From: Galeruca laticollis
Taxonomy: Eukaryota > Arthropoda > Insecta > Coleoptera > Chrysomelidae
Assembly: GCA_963921935.1 (NCBI GenBank)
Contig: OY998176.1
Span: forward strand, 139,016,299-139,080,298
Reading direction: 5' to 3'
DNA length: 64,000 nt
Both the position numbers and the translations under genes were made by a program. The notes under the pieces were generated by a model. The model was not told the DNA's origin and made no database searches. It saw only the letters and a program-made list of their open reading frames with translations. Shown one piece after another: positions 11,160 to 22,186 of this stretch (within the stretch, counting starts at the first letter, position 1; each line of letters opens with the position of its first letter).

Positions 11160-12965
11160 TTAATATATATTTGGGTGTTAAGATAGTGTTCTGGGTTAAG
11201 TTTCATCTTTTTTGAAGTTGTTCCTGGCAATTTTATGCAGGATTTTGGAATTACTTGTTGGGGAAAAATTAGGGTTGTTAAACTTAATATGGAAACAAAA
11301 ATTAGAAGAAGTGGGTTACTTGAGATATTCTTCGATTCTGGGACCTAAAGCAGGAGTGATTTATTACAAAAAGCCCCAGAATTATTGAGCTATGTTGTAA
11401 GTTAGAGGAACTAAATATTACCCCAAACAAGACCACAATGATTCCATTCACCCGGAAAAGAACAATTCCAATTTGAAACCCATATCTTCAAACTTGAAAT
11501 AATTGAATGGAGATGTGAAGGTAAATATCTAGGGATAATCCTATACAGTAAGCTTGTATGGAATGGGCATGTTGAAACAACTCATAATAAATCAATAAAA
11601 GCTTAGATGGCGTGCAGAAGTCTAGCTGGAACGACTTGGAGCTCTAACCCAAAAAGACTGCGATAGGAGTACGACATGATTTGGAGACCAGCAATTACGT
11701 ATAGGGCAATAGTCTGGCATACCAAAGCACGTCATAATAGTACGAGGAAGATCCTCGACAAATTGCAAAGGCTCTCCTGTATGTGCATCACTGGAGCCAT
11801 AAGAACGTTCCCTACTAGTGCACTTGAGATCATTACAGAGCTCACTCCTCTACATCTGGTGATATAAAGATCTGCCCAATAGGCAACTCTTAGAATATCT
11901 TAGGAAGGTTCAGGCAATGAGAGTATTCAAAATCAGGGAGCCTGGTTCATTCTAACAAAATAGATCTCATCAGCGAATCTTCCCAGTGACGAAATGATCA
12001 AGAAAATAAGTATCGAAAATAATTTCACTACGCTGCTAAGTACGAGGAGAGACTGGGAAAGTTAATACATCACCCAAACTTTCATGGAGAACACCATCAG
12101 ATGGTTCAAAAACTACCCCTAGAGCTGGTTTTGGAGTATTCGGGCCTGGCACCAGATATGCATAATTGGTCCAGCGTCATTCAGGCAGAAATAGCGATCG
12201 ACTGTTGCGTGGAAATGATCCTAGAAAAAAACTATCAGAAATGTGACATATCTATAAATTCTGATGGGCAAGCAACTATCAAAGGATTGAGCTCCCATAT
12301 TATTGGCTCAAAGTTGGTATCAGAGTTCCGAAAAAAACTTGATGAACTAGGCGAAAGTAACAAGGTCTCTTTGTTCTGAATTCCTTACCACTCGGAAATC
12401 ACAGGAAATTAAGAGGTAAATAAACTTGTCAGGAAAGTATCACAAATGCCCTTTATTGTCCCGGAGCTTTTCTGTGGTCTACGAAAATGCTCCTATAAGA
12501 AAAAAGTACGGAAGAAGTAGGATACCGAACAAGATCCACTCAAGAAGTAGGATACCGAACGAGATCCACTCAAGAAGTAGGATACCGAACGAGATCCACT
12601 CAAGAAGTAGGATACCGAACGAGATCCACTCTGGCGATACCTTCCCGGGCTGAATCACTCCAAAAAGTTCCTGTGGAACTGTGATACCGATATATCCAAA
12701 TTGCATTTGGATCTTAGTAAAAATAAGCTACAACCCCTGATGGGTTTTCTTCAGGGCATAGCCGCCTTAGCAAGTACCTAATGAGAATTGATGAGTGAAA
12801 ATTTTGTGGAAGGAGGAATAAATTCCGGATCACCTAGTTCTAGAATGCCTTGCCATTGTAATCCAACGCATCAAATGCTTCGGACAAGAAACTTGTGAGA
12901 GTGGACCTGGAAGATAAGCTGTAGCAGTAGCAAGAGCAGCTCTGCTGAGAAGGGGCTAATAAACC
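11160..12965 (+). pseudogene. Jockey-clade LINE: RT C-terminus, RNase H and tail
   Basis: After an undefined start, about 11420 reads NKTTMIPFTRKRTIP, then KYLGIILYSKLVWNGHVE at 11520. From 11676 comes IWRPAITYRAIVWHTKARHN then LDKLQRLSCMCITGAIRT and TSALEIITELTPLHL. This is the well-known Jockey thumb block before RNase H. RNase H follows at 12180-12400: IAIDCCVEMI, ISINSDGQATIKGLSSH, then a SLFW-IPYHSEITGN block typical of the last RNase H helix. From 12650 to about 12930 the terminal region reads LMGFLQGIAALAST-like, as expected for the Jockey tail. Stops and frameshifts abound. A 30-bp minisatellite has expanded inside it (12511-12630). Confidence 0.8.
12511..12630 (+). repeat. 30-bp minisatellite, four units
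   Basis: Four adjacent 30-bp units (12511-12540, 12541-12570, 12571-12600, 12601-12630) with core GAAGTAGGATACCGAAC. They are almost identical, so the expansion is recent compared with the decayed LINE around it. The unit length keeps the reading frame and would encode a decapeptide repeat containing SRIPNEIHS. Confidence 0.95.
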
Positions 12966-14679
12966 TTACCTACTAAACAAGAAACATAACAAGTTTTTTT
13001 TGTGATGTTTTTTTTTAGAGACTTTTTGTGATGTTTATTTAAAACGTTAATAAGATATCTCCTTTATGTCTTAATTTTATTACCAACTCTATTAACATCC
13101 ATGTCATGTAAATAAAACATATTTTTGATGTACACAATAATACTTGAATTCGCAGTTACATACACTTCCTATGAACTTCTTTTTTAGCAACTTCCTATAG
13201 AAAACATTCAGACGATGTTAATATCACATACAGAACGTTACTGTAATATTACAAATTAACATGTTTCTAAGATGATCACATGTTGCAGTTACTTTCACAT
13301 CCTTCGAAATAATTTTTAGTAAGTTCTTGTGATTACCAGTGATTACGTTTTTACGATGTTAGTTCAAAAAACTCTCAGTAATATCTCATATTGAACATCA
13401 CAATAACATAAAAAAAGAAAGAAAACAGAAGATGAACTGACGAACGAACATTATCTGTGGACTGTGGAAACAAATGACAAGCATGAAATTGTGGATGGTT
13501 TTCAGTTTTGTGTTATATTTTATTTGCAGGAAGCACATTTTCACAAGTACTTGAATAAAGTGGTCTTCGTTTTCATTAGTTTCTACTTAGCTTCAGTTTC
13601 TATGCTTAGCTATAATTCTTGTTATAAGTACCTATTCAAAATTAAAACTTAATACTCATTCAAGACTTTAATCGGCTATCGTACATTGGAATTCCAGGTG
13701 GCGGAATTGTACACTAACATTATATAATAGAGTTTACAAAATGAGGGTTTTTTCAACTTTTGACATATTTTAGTTAGTAAGTATATTTTAAAACCTAGAT
13801 ATGCATTATACCCTACGAAAACTTAATATTGCAATAGGGTAGATATTATTATTATTAATAATGAAACATGCTCATACGTTGGCAAAGATTTCAATCTAGA
13901 AGAAATATTTTCAATATTCAAGATGTTTCAGAAGCTACTTACATAAATAAAATAAAAAACAAATAGTTGGTAATTATGTAAAGAAAAGGGAATAACTATT
14001 CCAGATAGTCTGATACAGACATTGTATTAAACAGTACAAAAAATATAGAATCAAGTATCTCTAGTTCTAGTTTTTGTGGTAGCAGTCATAGCCATCAATA
14101 TAGTACCTATTACAGGTTTAGAAAATTTTAACATTAATACTAACAATTCTTGTGAACAATTAGAGACTTCAAGAACAGAAATTTCTGTTAAAAAGCTCAT
14201 TTCCATTTGAAAATACACTGAATACAATAAAAAACCTGTAGCTGTCCCTTCCAATGGTACCTATATTAAACTAGTTGAAGAATATGTAACTTATGGCACT
14301 GAATGCTCCAGACAACAAACAGAATTCAATTATTTATTATTGTAGAAACACAGCTATTGGATACTCAATTGGATACAATTAATTATGAACTCATTCAACT
14401 TGATAATGTGTTCATATCTCTTCTTCATAAGTAGTTTTTTTTGTATACAGTGTAATAATAAAGCTTAGTTTTCATTAAGTTACAATTCCACGATGTTAAT
14501 ATACAATATGTTCCAGGATGAAAGTAACAAGATGAGAATAGTATACTATTTTATACAGAGAAGAAGTATGAATTTTCATGGCACATCTGAATTTATCTGC
14601 GAAACGGAGTGAGGCATGTAATAGAAGGTAAATCATGAAAAGTCACTTCTCGAAATAAAATATGTTGTTATTCCTTTGA
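12966..14679. other. AT-rich, no gene recognised
   Basis: I see no domain. The open frames at 13464-13652 (plus) and 14051-14254 (minus) lack family features. The words AACATC and GATGTT recur between 13000 and 13410, but I cannot define a repeat unit. Confidence 0.4.
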
Positions 14680-14805
14680 AGAGCCCCGCATGTATCTTGT
14701 GGAAAATGGGTCCCAGTCAATTGGCTGAAAATCAAATTTGATGTAGTTTATGATGATCGATCAAAGGTCTCCATGGGCACAATTCGATCTAAAGTAATTG
14801 TTTTA
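14680..14805 (+). repeat. Dispersed repeat C, copy 1
   Basis: This copy shares scattered blocks with 20604-20760: CCCCGCA, AAATGG, GTCCATGGGCACAAT versus GTCCATAGGCTCAACC, and the spacing between them. The two copies are clearly diverged. No coding. Confidence 0.5.
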
Positions 14806-15330
14806 TTAGCTGCTGTTCAGAACACCATTCAATGTTTCACAGATAAGGATTTTGAAGTGTAAGTTATGGAATGGTTGAGGCACTCGAAACAGCGACTCTT
14901 GCGTAAGAAAAAGTAATCGTAAGTAAACGATAGAAGTTTATTTAATCTTTATGGTGTAAAATTTTTATTAGTTTTAATATCATTGAAAAACTATTCTAAT
15001 AAATTTTCTGTAAACTAGCTGTAATGTATGTGTATCCGTTAAGTTTCATTAATTCAGTTTCAAAGTATGTTACATTATGGCAACTACAGATTAATATACT
15101 CTTGTTTATTCCTTGCTTTCACTGAATGCGTTCAATATTTTCCACTTTCCATATTTGTCATGTAATATGCTTACACAATTTTCTATTTTTTTTTAGGTCG
15201 GATTCCTGGACAAGATATTTTTTTTCTAATTTTGTACCTGTTTTTTCCAAATTTACTGTACTGTTCATTAAAAGTGAATAAACGTTTCCAATTCTTTATT
15301 GCTTTTTTTTGCTATTCTATTCTAAATGTA

Positions 15331-16298
15331 CTGAGTGAACAACTAAGAACGACTGTAGGCCACATCTCAGAAAATAATCATGGTACAGCTTTCAAAAAAA
15401 TTACCTTTAGGTAAGTGATACTGAAAAATTGTTGGAAAATATTTTTCAGTCTCTGAAATATCCGTTAGGGGTGGAATGAACACTCGAAAACATAATACTA
15501 CAAAAAAACAAACTAAAGGTATCCTAAAAATACAATTTTTGAAATCTTGAAGAGATTATGAAAAAATTTAATTAAGGGGATTTTTTGCCATTATTCTTCA
15601 AATAATAGGTGGGGAAAGTTCAAACTTATGAACAAATGTATAACTTTTTCGTTTTTTAACCGATATTAATGATTTTAGCTGCATTCAAAAGAGTTTTTCT
15701 GTTTAATAAGATGGATAACAAAATTGGATAATTTTGTATTCACTCAGAAATTTCAAATGTAAATTGAAGCATTTTTTTAATTTTTATATCTGATAACGTA
15801 AATCCCTTTTCATCAAAATTTAAAAATTGTCTCACTACATTTGAAATTTCCGAGAAAATGGGAAAATTGTCGACTTCTTCACATAGCGTTGACAAAATTG
15901 TTCAATTTTGTTATTTTTGTTAAGCATATATCTTATTAAAGAGGAAAAACTCTTATATTACGCCAAAAACATTGATATCAATTAAAAAACAAAAAAGTGT
16001 TACATTTGTTTTTTAGAGTGAACCTTCCTTCACCCCTTATTTAAAAAATAAGGACAAAAAGTCCCTAACTAGTAATCTCTTCAATATATCAAAAATTGTA
16101 TTTCTAGGATACCTTTAGTATCTCTTTTTTGGAGATAATCACAGTATTATGTTTTTAAGTGTTCATTCCACCCCATAGCCGATATTTTAGGAACTCAAAA
16201 ATATTTTCCAGCGATTTTTCAGGGTATTTTTTTAAAGTTGTACCATGATTATTTTTCGAAATATGGCAGACAGCCGGCGTTCTTAGTTGTTCACCCTG
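15331..16298. mobile_element. 968-bp fold-back element with TA target duplication
   Basis: The two halves are imperfect reverse complements over their whole length (about 480 bp per arm, axis near 15815). Ends are CTGAGTGAACAACTAAGAAC on the left and, reverse-complemented, CAGGGTGAACAACTAAGAAC on the right. TA flanks both ends (15329-15330 and 16299-16300), the target duplication of Tc1/mariner-type elements. Matching inner blocks include GGGGTGGAATGAACACT and AAATTTCAAATG. No transposase is encoded, so any movement would need an enzyme supplied in trans. Arm divergence shows the copy is not recent. Confidence 0.85.
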
Positions 16299-16300
16299 TA

Positions 16301-18566
16301 TTTGCTGATAAGGCACAGAAACGTCTATAGGATGTCATTTAGAATGTTTGAGGTATGTTATTTAGAGGTTTAAGTAATGTCCATACAGAATCTAAGAGAA
16401 TACACTGTATTGTTTTTGAAATGTTGCATTTAGATCATTGATAAGATGTTATTTTTTAGACATTGCATTAACATTGACGAGAAGTTAAAAGGCATTTCAA
16501 AATGTAACAGAAATGTTGTTTTTAGTACGTTATGAAGACTTTCTTTCGAGGAAGTTCTAGTAGCTTCTCAGTAATGTAAAAAGGCAGCGCTTTAACATCG
16601 CTGAGAAGTTAAGTTGAAACATCAAAAAAGGTAACAGCCACAAGCTGGGCATAAACGGTTGTATAGATGTGCATGTGATGACAACAAGAGGAAAAAAAGG
16701 AAGAACATTATCACAATGTGATGTTGAATTAACGTAACTGTAATATTTATTCGCATAGTGGGTAAGGTTGCAGAGCACAGTAACCCTGTTATTAATTTAA
16801 TCTGTCCAATTTGATGACCATGGATATCGTATCGTACAAACTATTGAATAGAAAATTAATTGAAATGAGTTCAATTGTGACGAATACGAACAGAAATATA
16901 TTCGCAAGTATATACAGGGTGCTCCATTGATAACTGGATTTTAATTCTTGAAACTCCAGCTCAAAATATTAAAATTGAACCTAACTCTCAACAACATCAA
17001 CCAAATCGAAACTCTCTGTATTTGGGTTTTTAAGATTTTCTAGTTTTTTGAGTTTTTCAATCTATATAGTCGGGCCCTGATAGAGGATAGTTAGGGTAGT
17101 TTCCTCTGCAGGGCTGGGTGGTTTTGATTTGGGAGTTTTTGCGTTGTGCAGCGCTCGTGAAGAAAGTTGAGTGAAAAGTGACTTGGAAAAAAATTGCGGT
17201 TTGTTTGTAGATAACACAGACCAGAAAGCGTGGTGTTGAAACTGTCTAGAATATCGAAGTTGCTCAAAGGTGACTGGAATAGGAATTATGAAAAGTGATT
17301 GTAATTCAGATTGATGAATATTGTTTGGATGGCTAAGACGAGATCGAGGAGATGAAAATGGGTGATTTGAATGCATCGCGGAGAAGCGAGATCTGTGATT
17401 TTTGAATTTTGAGTGGGTGTGGTGGTTTGAACAATTATAACAATCAAGCAGAGTGGAGCTGGTATAGCCTAATGTAACCTACAAGTGACTACAGCGACTT
17501 CATACTGAGACAGTAGCAAAAATAAACAGGAAACTCTGCCCATCCGACATGTTGTATCGAAATTTCAATTAGCGCTGTAAGAATAACAACATTTTTGTGG
17601 AAATATTTACGTTTCATATTGAAAAATTCGAATTTGGACTATCGCTGGAGAAACAGAGACATAGAGAGAACGAGAGAGAGACAGAGAGGGAGGACAATGG
17701 GTTTACTTTGGATGTTATTACAAAAAATTTGAATACCAAGATCATAACACTAAGAAAAAATAGAAGATTTGGGGATGTAATATATTTGGCTATTATCTAT
17801 GCAGAACTTACCGCAGAAGCTAAATAGAATATTTTCAACGCTGTACTTCAATCTATTTCAAGTAACCTGATCTTTATGTTAGGCAGAAATGTTTACTCCT
17901 TGTTCTTGGCGAACAACCTTCATGAATTGAACTGGGAAATAGAGTCACATATTCGTATCTATTATATGATCACCAGATTAACACAGCTAGGAATGTTATC
18001 TTACAATAAATTTTTATTGTTGAAGTTTCGCACTAGTATGTTTAATTGGTTCCTAATAAAAAACTGTTCAAAAATATAGTTTTGAAATGGAACATTTGTC
18101 AGATACAACGAATCTACTTAAGATTTCTATGAAATATCGAGAGAAATAATTCCAATCTGTTTGAAAAGTAATATTTGGAAGGATGAAATGAGCTTAAATT
18201 GGTATTAAAGATGGATCACCCAAAAATATGAAATTCATATTAGAGTAGGGGACATTGTTTAAACAATGCGTTTATGAAAAGTAAATTTGGAGATAATTTT
18301 GAGTAGAGCCATCCATCAGAAACTGAATTTCCATCCGATCTTGTTGTGTCAACAGAGTGAAGCTACATATTGGTTATCGATTACAAGATAATTGAAATAT
18401 TTAAAACTGCCTCGACAAATATTTTCAATATAATACAATAGACTGCCAAAACTTCAGAAATAAGAAAATGCATTCAAAATTATGCTCAAATGGTTACAAA
18501 AATTTGAGATGTGTTATCAGTTATAATATCACATCAGCATAGACAATATTCGATTATTCACCGAGT
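16301..18566. other. No gene recognised; simple repeats
   Basis: Contains TACAGGGTGCTCC at about 16915, which looks like the end of another CAGGGTG-ended element although its partner was not found. It also contains a GA-rich run at 17645-17694. A 104-residue Ser/Pro-rich frame at 17062-17376 (minus) has no recognisable domain. Nothing else is supportable. Confidence 0.4.
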
Positions 18567-18635
18567 CACGAGACGTATTTGGCGAAACATCACGAGAGCG
18601 CAGCTCAAGTGTTGTTTCGCGAAATACGTCGAGTG
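18567..18635. repeat. Hairpin of CACGAG/CTCGTG type
   Basis: The left arm 18567-18593 (CACGAGACGTATTTGGCGAA start) pairs with the right arm 18609-18635 (ends CGAAATACGTCGAGTG), about 27 bp per arm with few mismatches and a 15-base loop. It resembles in style the hairpin at 48871-49035. Confidence 0.7.
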
Positions 18636-18695
18636 AAGAGGTAAATATCCAACCCCAACAAAACTTATAAACCCAAATACGAAAAAATCTCGAAC

Positions 18696-18730
18696 TTCTC
18701 TCTCTCTCACTCTCTTTCTCTCTCTCTCTC
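18696..18730. repeat. (TC)n microsatellite
   Basis: A 35-base run of TC dinucleotides with three interruptions. Confidence 0.85.
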
Positions 18731-21252
18731 GATATACATATATTGGTTCGGTTTGATTATAACCTCAAAGTTCATTTTTAGTTTAATTTTTTTACTTTTA
18801 CCAAAACAAGCCAGTGACACCCTAAAAAAGTTTAGAGGTTATATAATTAAAAACAGAACAAAACGGTACGTTATCTGCTCAAAAGGTTTTCTTGACACAT
18901 TATCTACGTCAACATGACTCCTATACGGATACGGATACGTGTAAAAACTTGTGACAAGCTAAAAGTGTCTAATCGACATTTTTAACAGTTGACAATGGCT
19001 GTTCTCCATTTTTTCCTAAAAAACTGCCACAAAATACACGTATGCTGCACTTCTGGCTCTAACAAATAATACTCAACGACCAAATTAGTCATTTTACGTT
19101 CACTTCAGATTATTTCTTTGCATTTTTATATTTCTGCACTACTTCGACTTTGCGTAGTGCATCTGGTGTAGAAAACGGAACACGCCTATTTTCTCTTTCT
19201 GTCAAATGAACCGTACCATTTAGAGGGCACCACTAGTATTCATTCCGTACCAAGGGCGAGAATGAATATTCTCACCCTAGGACTAGAATGAACCTATTCC
19301 AAAATCAAAAACTACGTAGGAATATAAAAAGTATAAAATAGTGGTAAAAAAAGCAATTTCTCATACCAAAATTTAAGAAATCGGCTCGCGTATTCATGCA
19401 TAGCATTCTCGTAAATTGGCTTTATTCGATTTCTCCGTTGTTGAATTTAATTGAATTATTAAGACGTAAATATGTGTTCTTCTAATTATTTTATTATTCT
19501 GGTCCAACAACTAAGGTAGAATTTAATCCTGTAACGAAATGTTCCCTCAAGGTTACCAAACGGCATTCCCAAAGTATATGAATATTCTCGACGACAATAT
19601 AATTCAAAATGAAACCGTCATAACAAAACATATGGAGATTCCGTAGATTTATTAAACTTAGTATGTGCTTTTCCATATTATTTTTGATATTTACAAGGAA
19701 GGATTTCAAGAACAGAGATTCTTCATTTTTACTGTATTCGCGAAAATACTTTTATTACGGAAACAGAATACTCATATAGCCGGTGTTTTATATTGGAAAT
19801 ATTTCCGTCTTTTTAATAAATTTTTGTTTTACAATTGCGAAGCTTATTTCGAATCTGAATTTTGTTGCTCGTAAAAAGCTCCAATTTGTAACTACAGTAA
19901 ACTTGAACGTGTTAGTAAGGACTGACATGGCGATTGTATATTGAATTCCATAAAATGCTCTCAATAAACGCGTAACTCATTTGTCCTGTTATTTTGAAAT
20001 AGAAAATATTTTGACGTGATATTAACTTTAAGCGCGTATATTAATATTATCTTTTTCGCTACACGTTTGCACAGACTGATGTGCCGACAGTCAGTTGATT
20101 GGTTTACCTCGTATAGTTGACACCGCAAACACCTTTGTCGCAAACACTAAGTCTGATAGGTTTTATATTTGTAATAATAATTATTCGTTAGAAGTGGACT
20201 TATAATATCACCTTATTTTTCATTCCCTTCTTACCTTCAGTTCCCCCATGGAAAATTAAGAGATGACAACTGGATTTAAAGGTAGGAATTCCTATATTCT
20301 ATATTTTATACAGTCCACTAATAAATTTGATCGTGGAATACATACCGTAAGTTTTGATCCATCGAGCCGAGATATTAATTTTAATCAAATCTTGGTTGTT
20401 GGTTTGCTGATGCAAGTTGTACTATTTCGTGTTTGTTGAGTAATTATTCCTGGACTTATATTTTTCAACAGGTATTTGATAATGAAAAACATAACCAAAA
20501 CAAAACATGGCTATCTCTTTTTGGGGAATAAATAAAGAAATCGCTTCACCATTCTTGGAGAAGTACACATTAGTCTGCTATCTCTTTCTTACTCATTACT
20601 GGTAAAGGACCCCGCACTTTTCTTATGTAAAATGGCGACCGGTCAAATTTTCTGAAACTTCGACCAAGTAACCAAAAGTGTCCATAGGCTCAACCAAATC
20701 CTATGACTAGTTTTCGAGATACAGAGCGTTATAGTTGAAAATGGACCAGTTTTTTTACCTACTAAATATATCAGAATAATTTTAAGCAACTTACAAAAAA
20801 GATACCAATATTATACAGGTATAATTCTAATTATGGATACTCACCTATTTCCTACAGACAGATACTTCACAGAATGCGTGTGGAGGGAGTAATTAAGAAT
20901 ATTGAAATAAACTTATAATATCTCTTACCTAGTATCATCTAAAAGAATTATTTTTAGCCCAAATATAGGTTAATTCAGGATGATCATACCAGAAAGAATT
21001 AAACCAAAGATACAAGTGTACCTACATTGCAGCAACTACCTGAAAAAACGAATTGCTAAATTCATTTCTACATCATCACAGGAGAACAGTTTTTGATGCG
21101 TTTTTAATGGTTCCCACAATAGATCTGTTATCTCTAATTGGGACTAAGCTTTTTCTAGAATAGAGAGAAAACCCTTTCTCCAAAAATAATATTGAACTTT
21201 TCTTTTAGCATATTCTAAAAAATCATACAGCACTTGCAACATGAGCATATGT
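18731..21252. other. No gene recognised
   Basis: AT-rich. Apart from dispersed repeat C (20604-20760) I see no domain or repeat. Short open frames at 19494-19709, 19665-19874 and 19961-20143 lack family features. Confidence 0.4.
20604..20760 (+). repeat. Dispersed repeat C, copy 2
   Basis: Second copy of the sequence at 14680-14805, in the same orientation, starting AAAGGACCCCGCAC and running to GTTTTCGAGATAC. The copies agree in block order and spacing. Confidence 0.5.
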
Positions 21253-21294
21253 ACCTAATGGTCTAGCTCCTGAACCTAATGGTCTAGCTCCTGA
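21253..21294. repeat. 21-bp perfect tandem duplication
   Basis: Two identical adjacent copies of a 21-base unit beginning ACCTAATGGTCTAGC. Exact identity implies a recent slippage event. Confidence 0.95.
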
Positions 21295-22039
21295 ATTAAA
21301 GGTAGGTACAGTAATATACACATATTTGGATTATCGTGATTCTCGTAGGAATCATTATACACAGCCCAAAATGATTTCAATGTCAAACAAGATCTCATGT
21401 ACCCCATCAGTTTGTTGTTACCCACAAAGATTTTTATTATTGTTCTAAAAAAAGATATAAACCAATCACCATATATGTATAACAATCATTGAATTATATG
21501 CTGCTAATGTATGTGACATGGGATGATTGAAACTATATGGAATAGTGTGTGTTCATTTTCTGTAAACTGAATAATCAAGTTAATTATTTGCTCTATAAAT
21601 TTTTGAATCAAGAAAATTGATTGAGTTATTTTCCTCAACTTCTAATGTAAATTTAATTTTTGGGTGTCAATTATTAATATGGTTGAAAAATATATCAACC
21701 AGGTAAATCCCACTACGCAAAACAACTTCTTAACACCAATCATTCATTGACCCCTAACTCAGAATTAGAAGTACTACATATATGGGATAAGAAACAAGAA
21801 CTGGATTTCCTTGAATAATTGGAAATCAGAAGACACTTAAGAAACGCACAATATGAAGTCGTCAATGAACAGATAAATCTGGAATCACCACTTTTAAACT
21901 GTCTTCTCAAGTTATAATTGTAGAGATCAGCAGATATACTTTTCCTGGTTTTCTGTATCATTGCACAGTTATACTGATCATGATTTGGAAAAATATATCC
22001 AGGATATCCCCATAGGGCTAATAATATCTAAGCTTCAAT
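21295..22039. other. No gene recognised
   Basis: AT-rich, with short chance-like open frames only. Confidence 0.4.
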
Positions 22040-22186
22040 ATTTGTAATATCATATCTTCTTCTTTTTTCTATTAACATATATTAGGTCAATCACAAGGTA
22101 TATCACGTCTTGGTCTACTCAAAAATAATTATTAAACATCAGGTATGCATCAAATGAAATGTAACTTCTGTCGATGATATTTAATA
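22040..22186 (-). repeat. Dispersed repeat A, copy 1, part before the pogo insertion
   Basis: This stretch aligns with the reverse complement of about 53590-53735 (shared AACATATATTA, CTTGGTCTA and AAACATCAGGTA words in the same order). The alignment resumes at 25111 on the other side of the pogo element, so the element inserted inside one repeat copy. Confidence 0.7.

Noticed and set aside
12511..12630. Regular repeats resembling a CRISPR array
   Set aside because: The units abut without spacers, sit in a LINE and the genome is eukaryotic; this is a minisatellite.
17062..17376. 104-codon Ser/Pro-rich minus-strand frame
   Set aside because: No domain, no neighbouring exon signals; kept only as a note.
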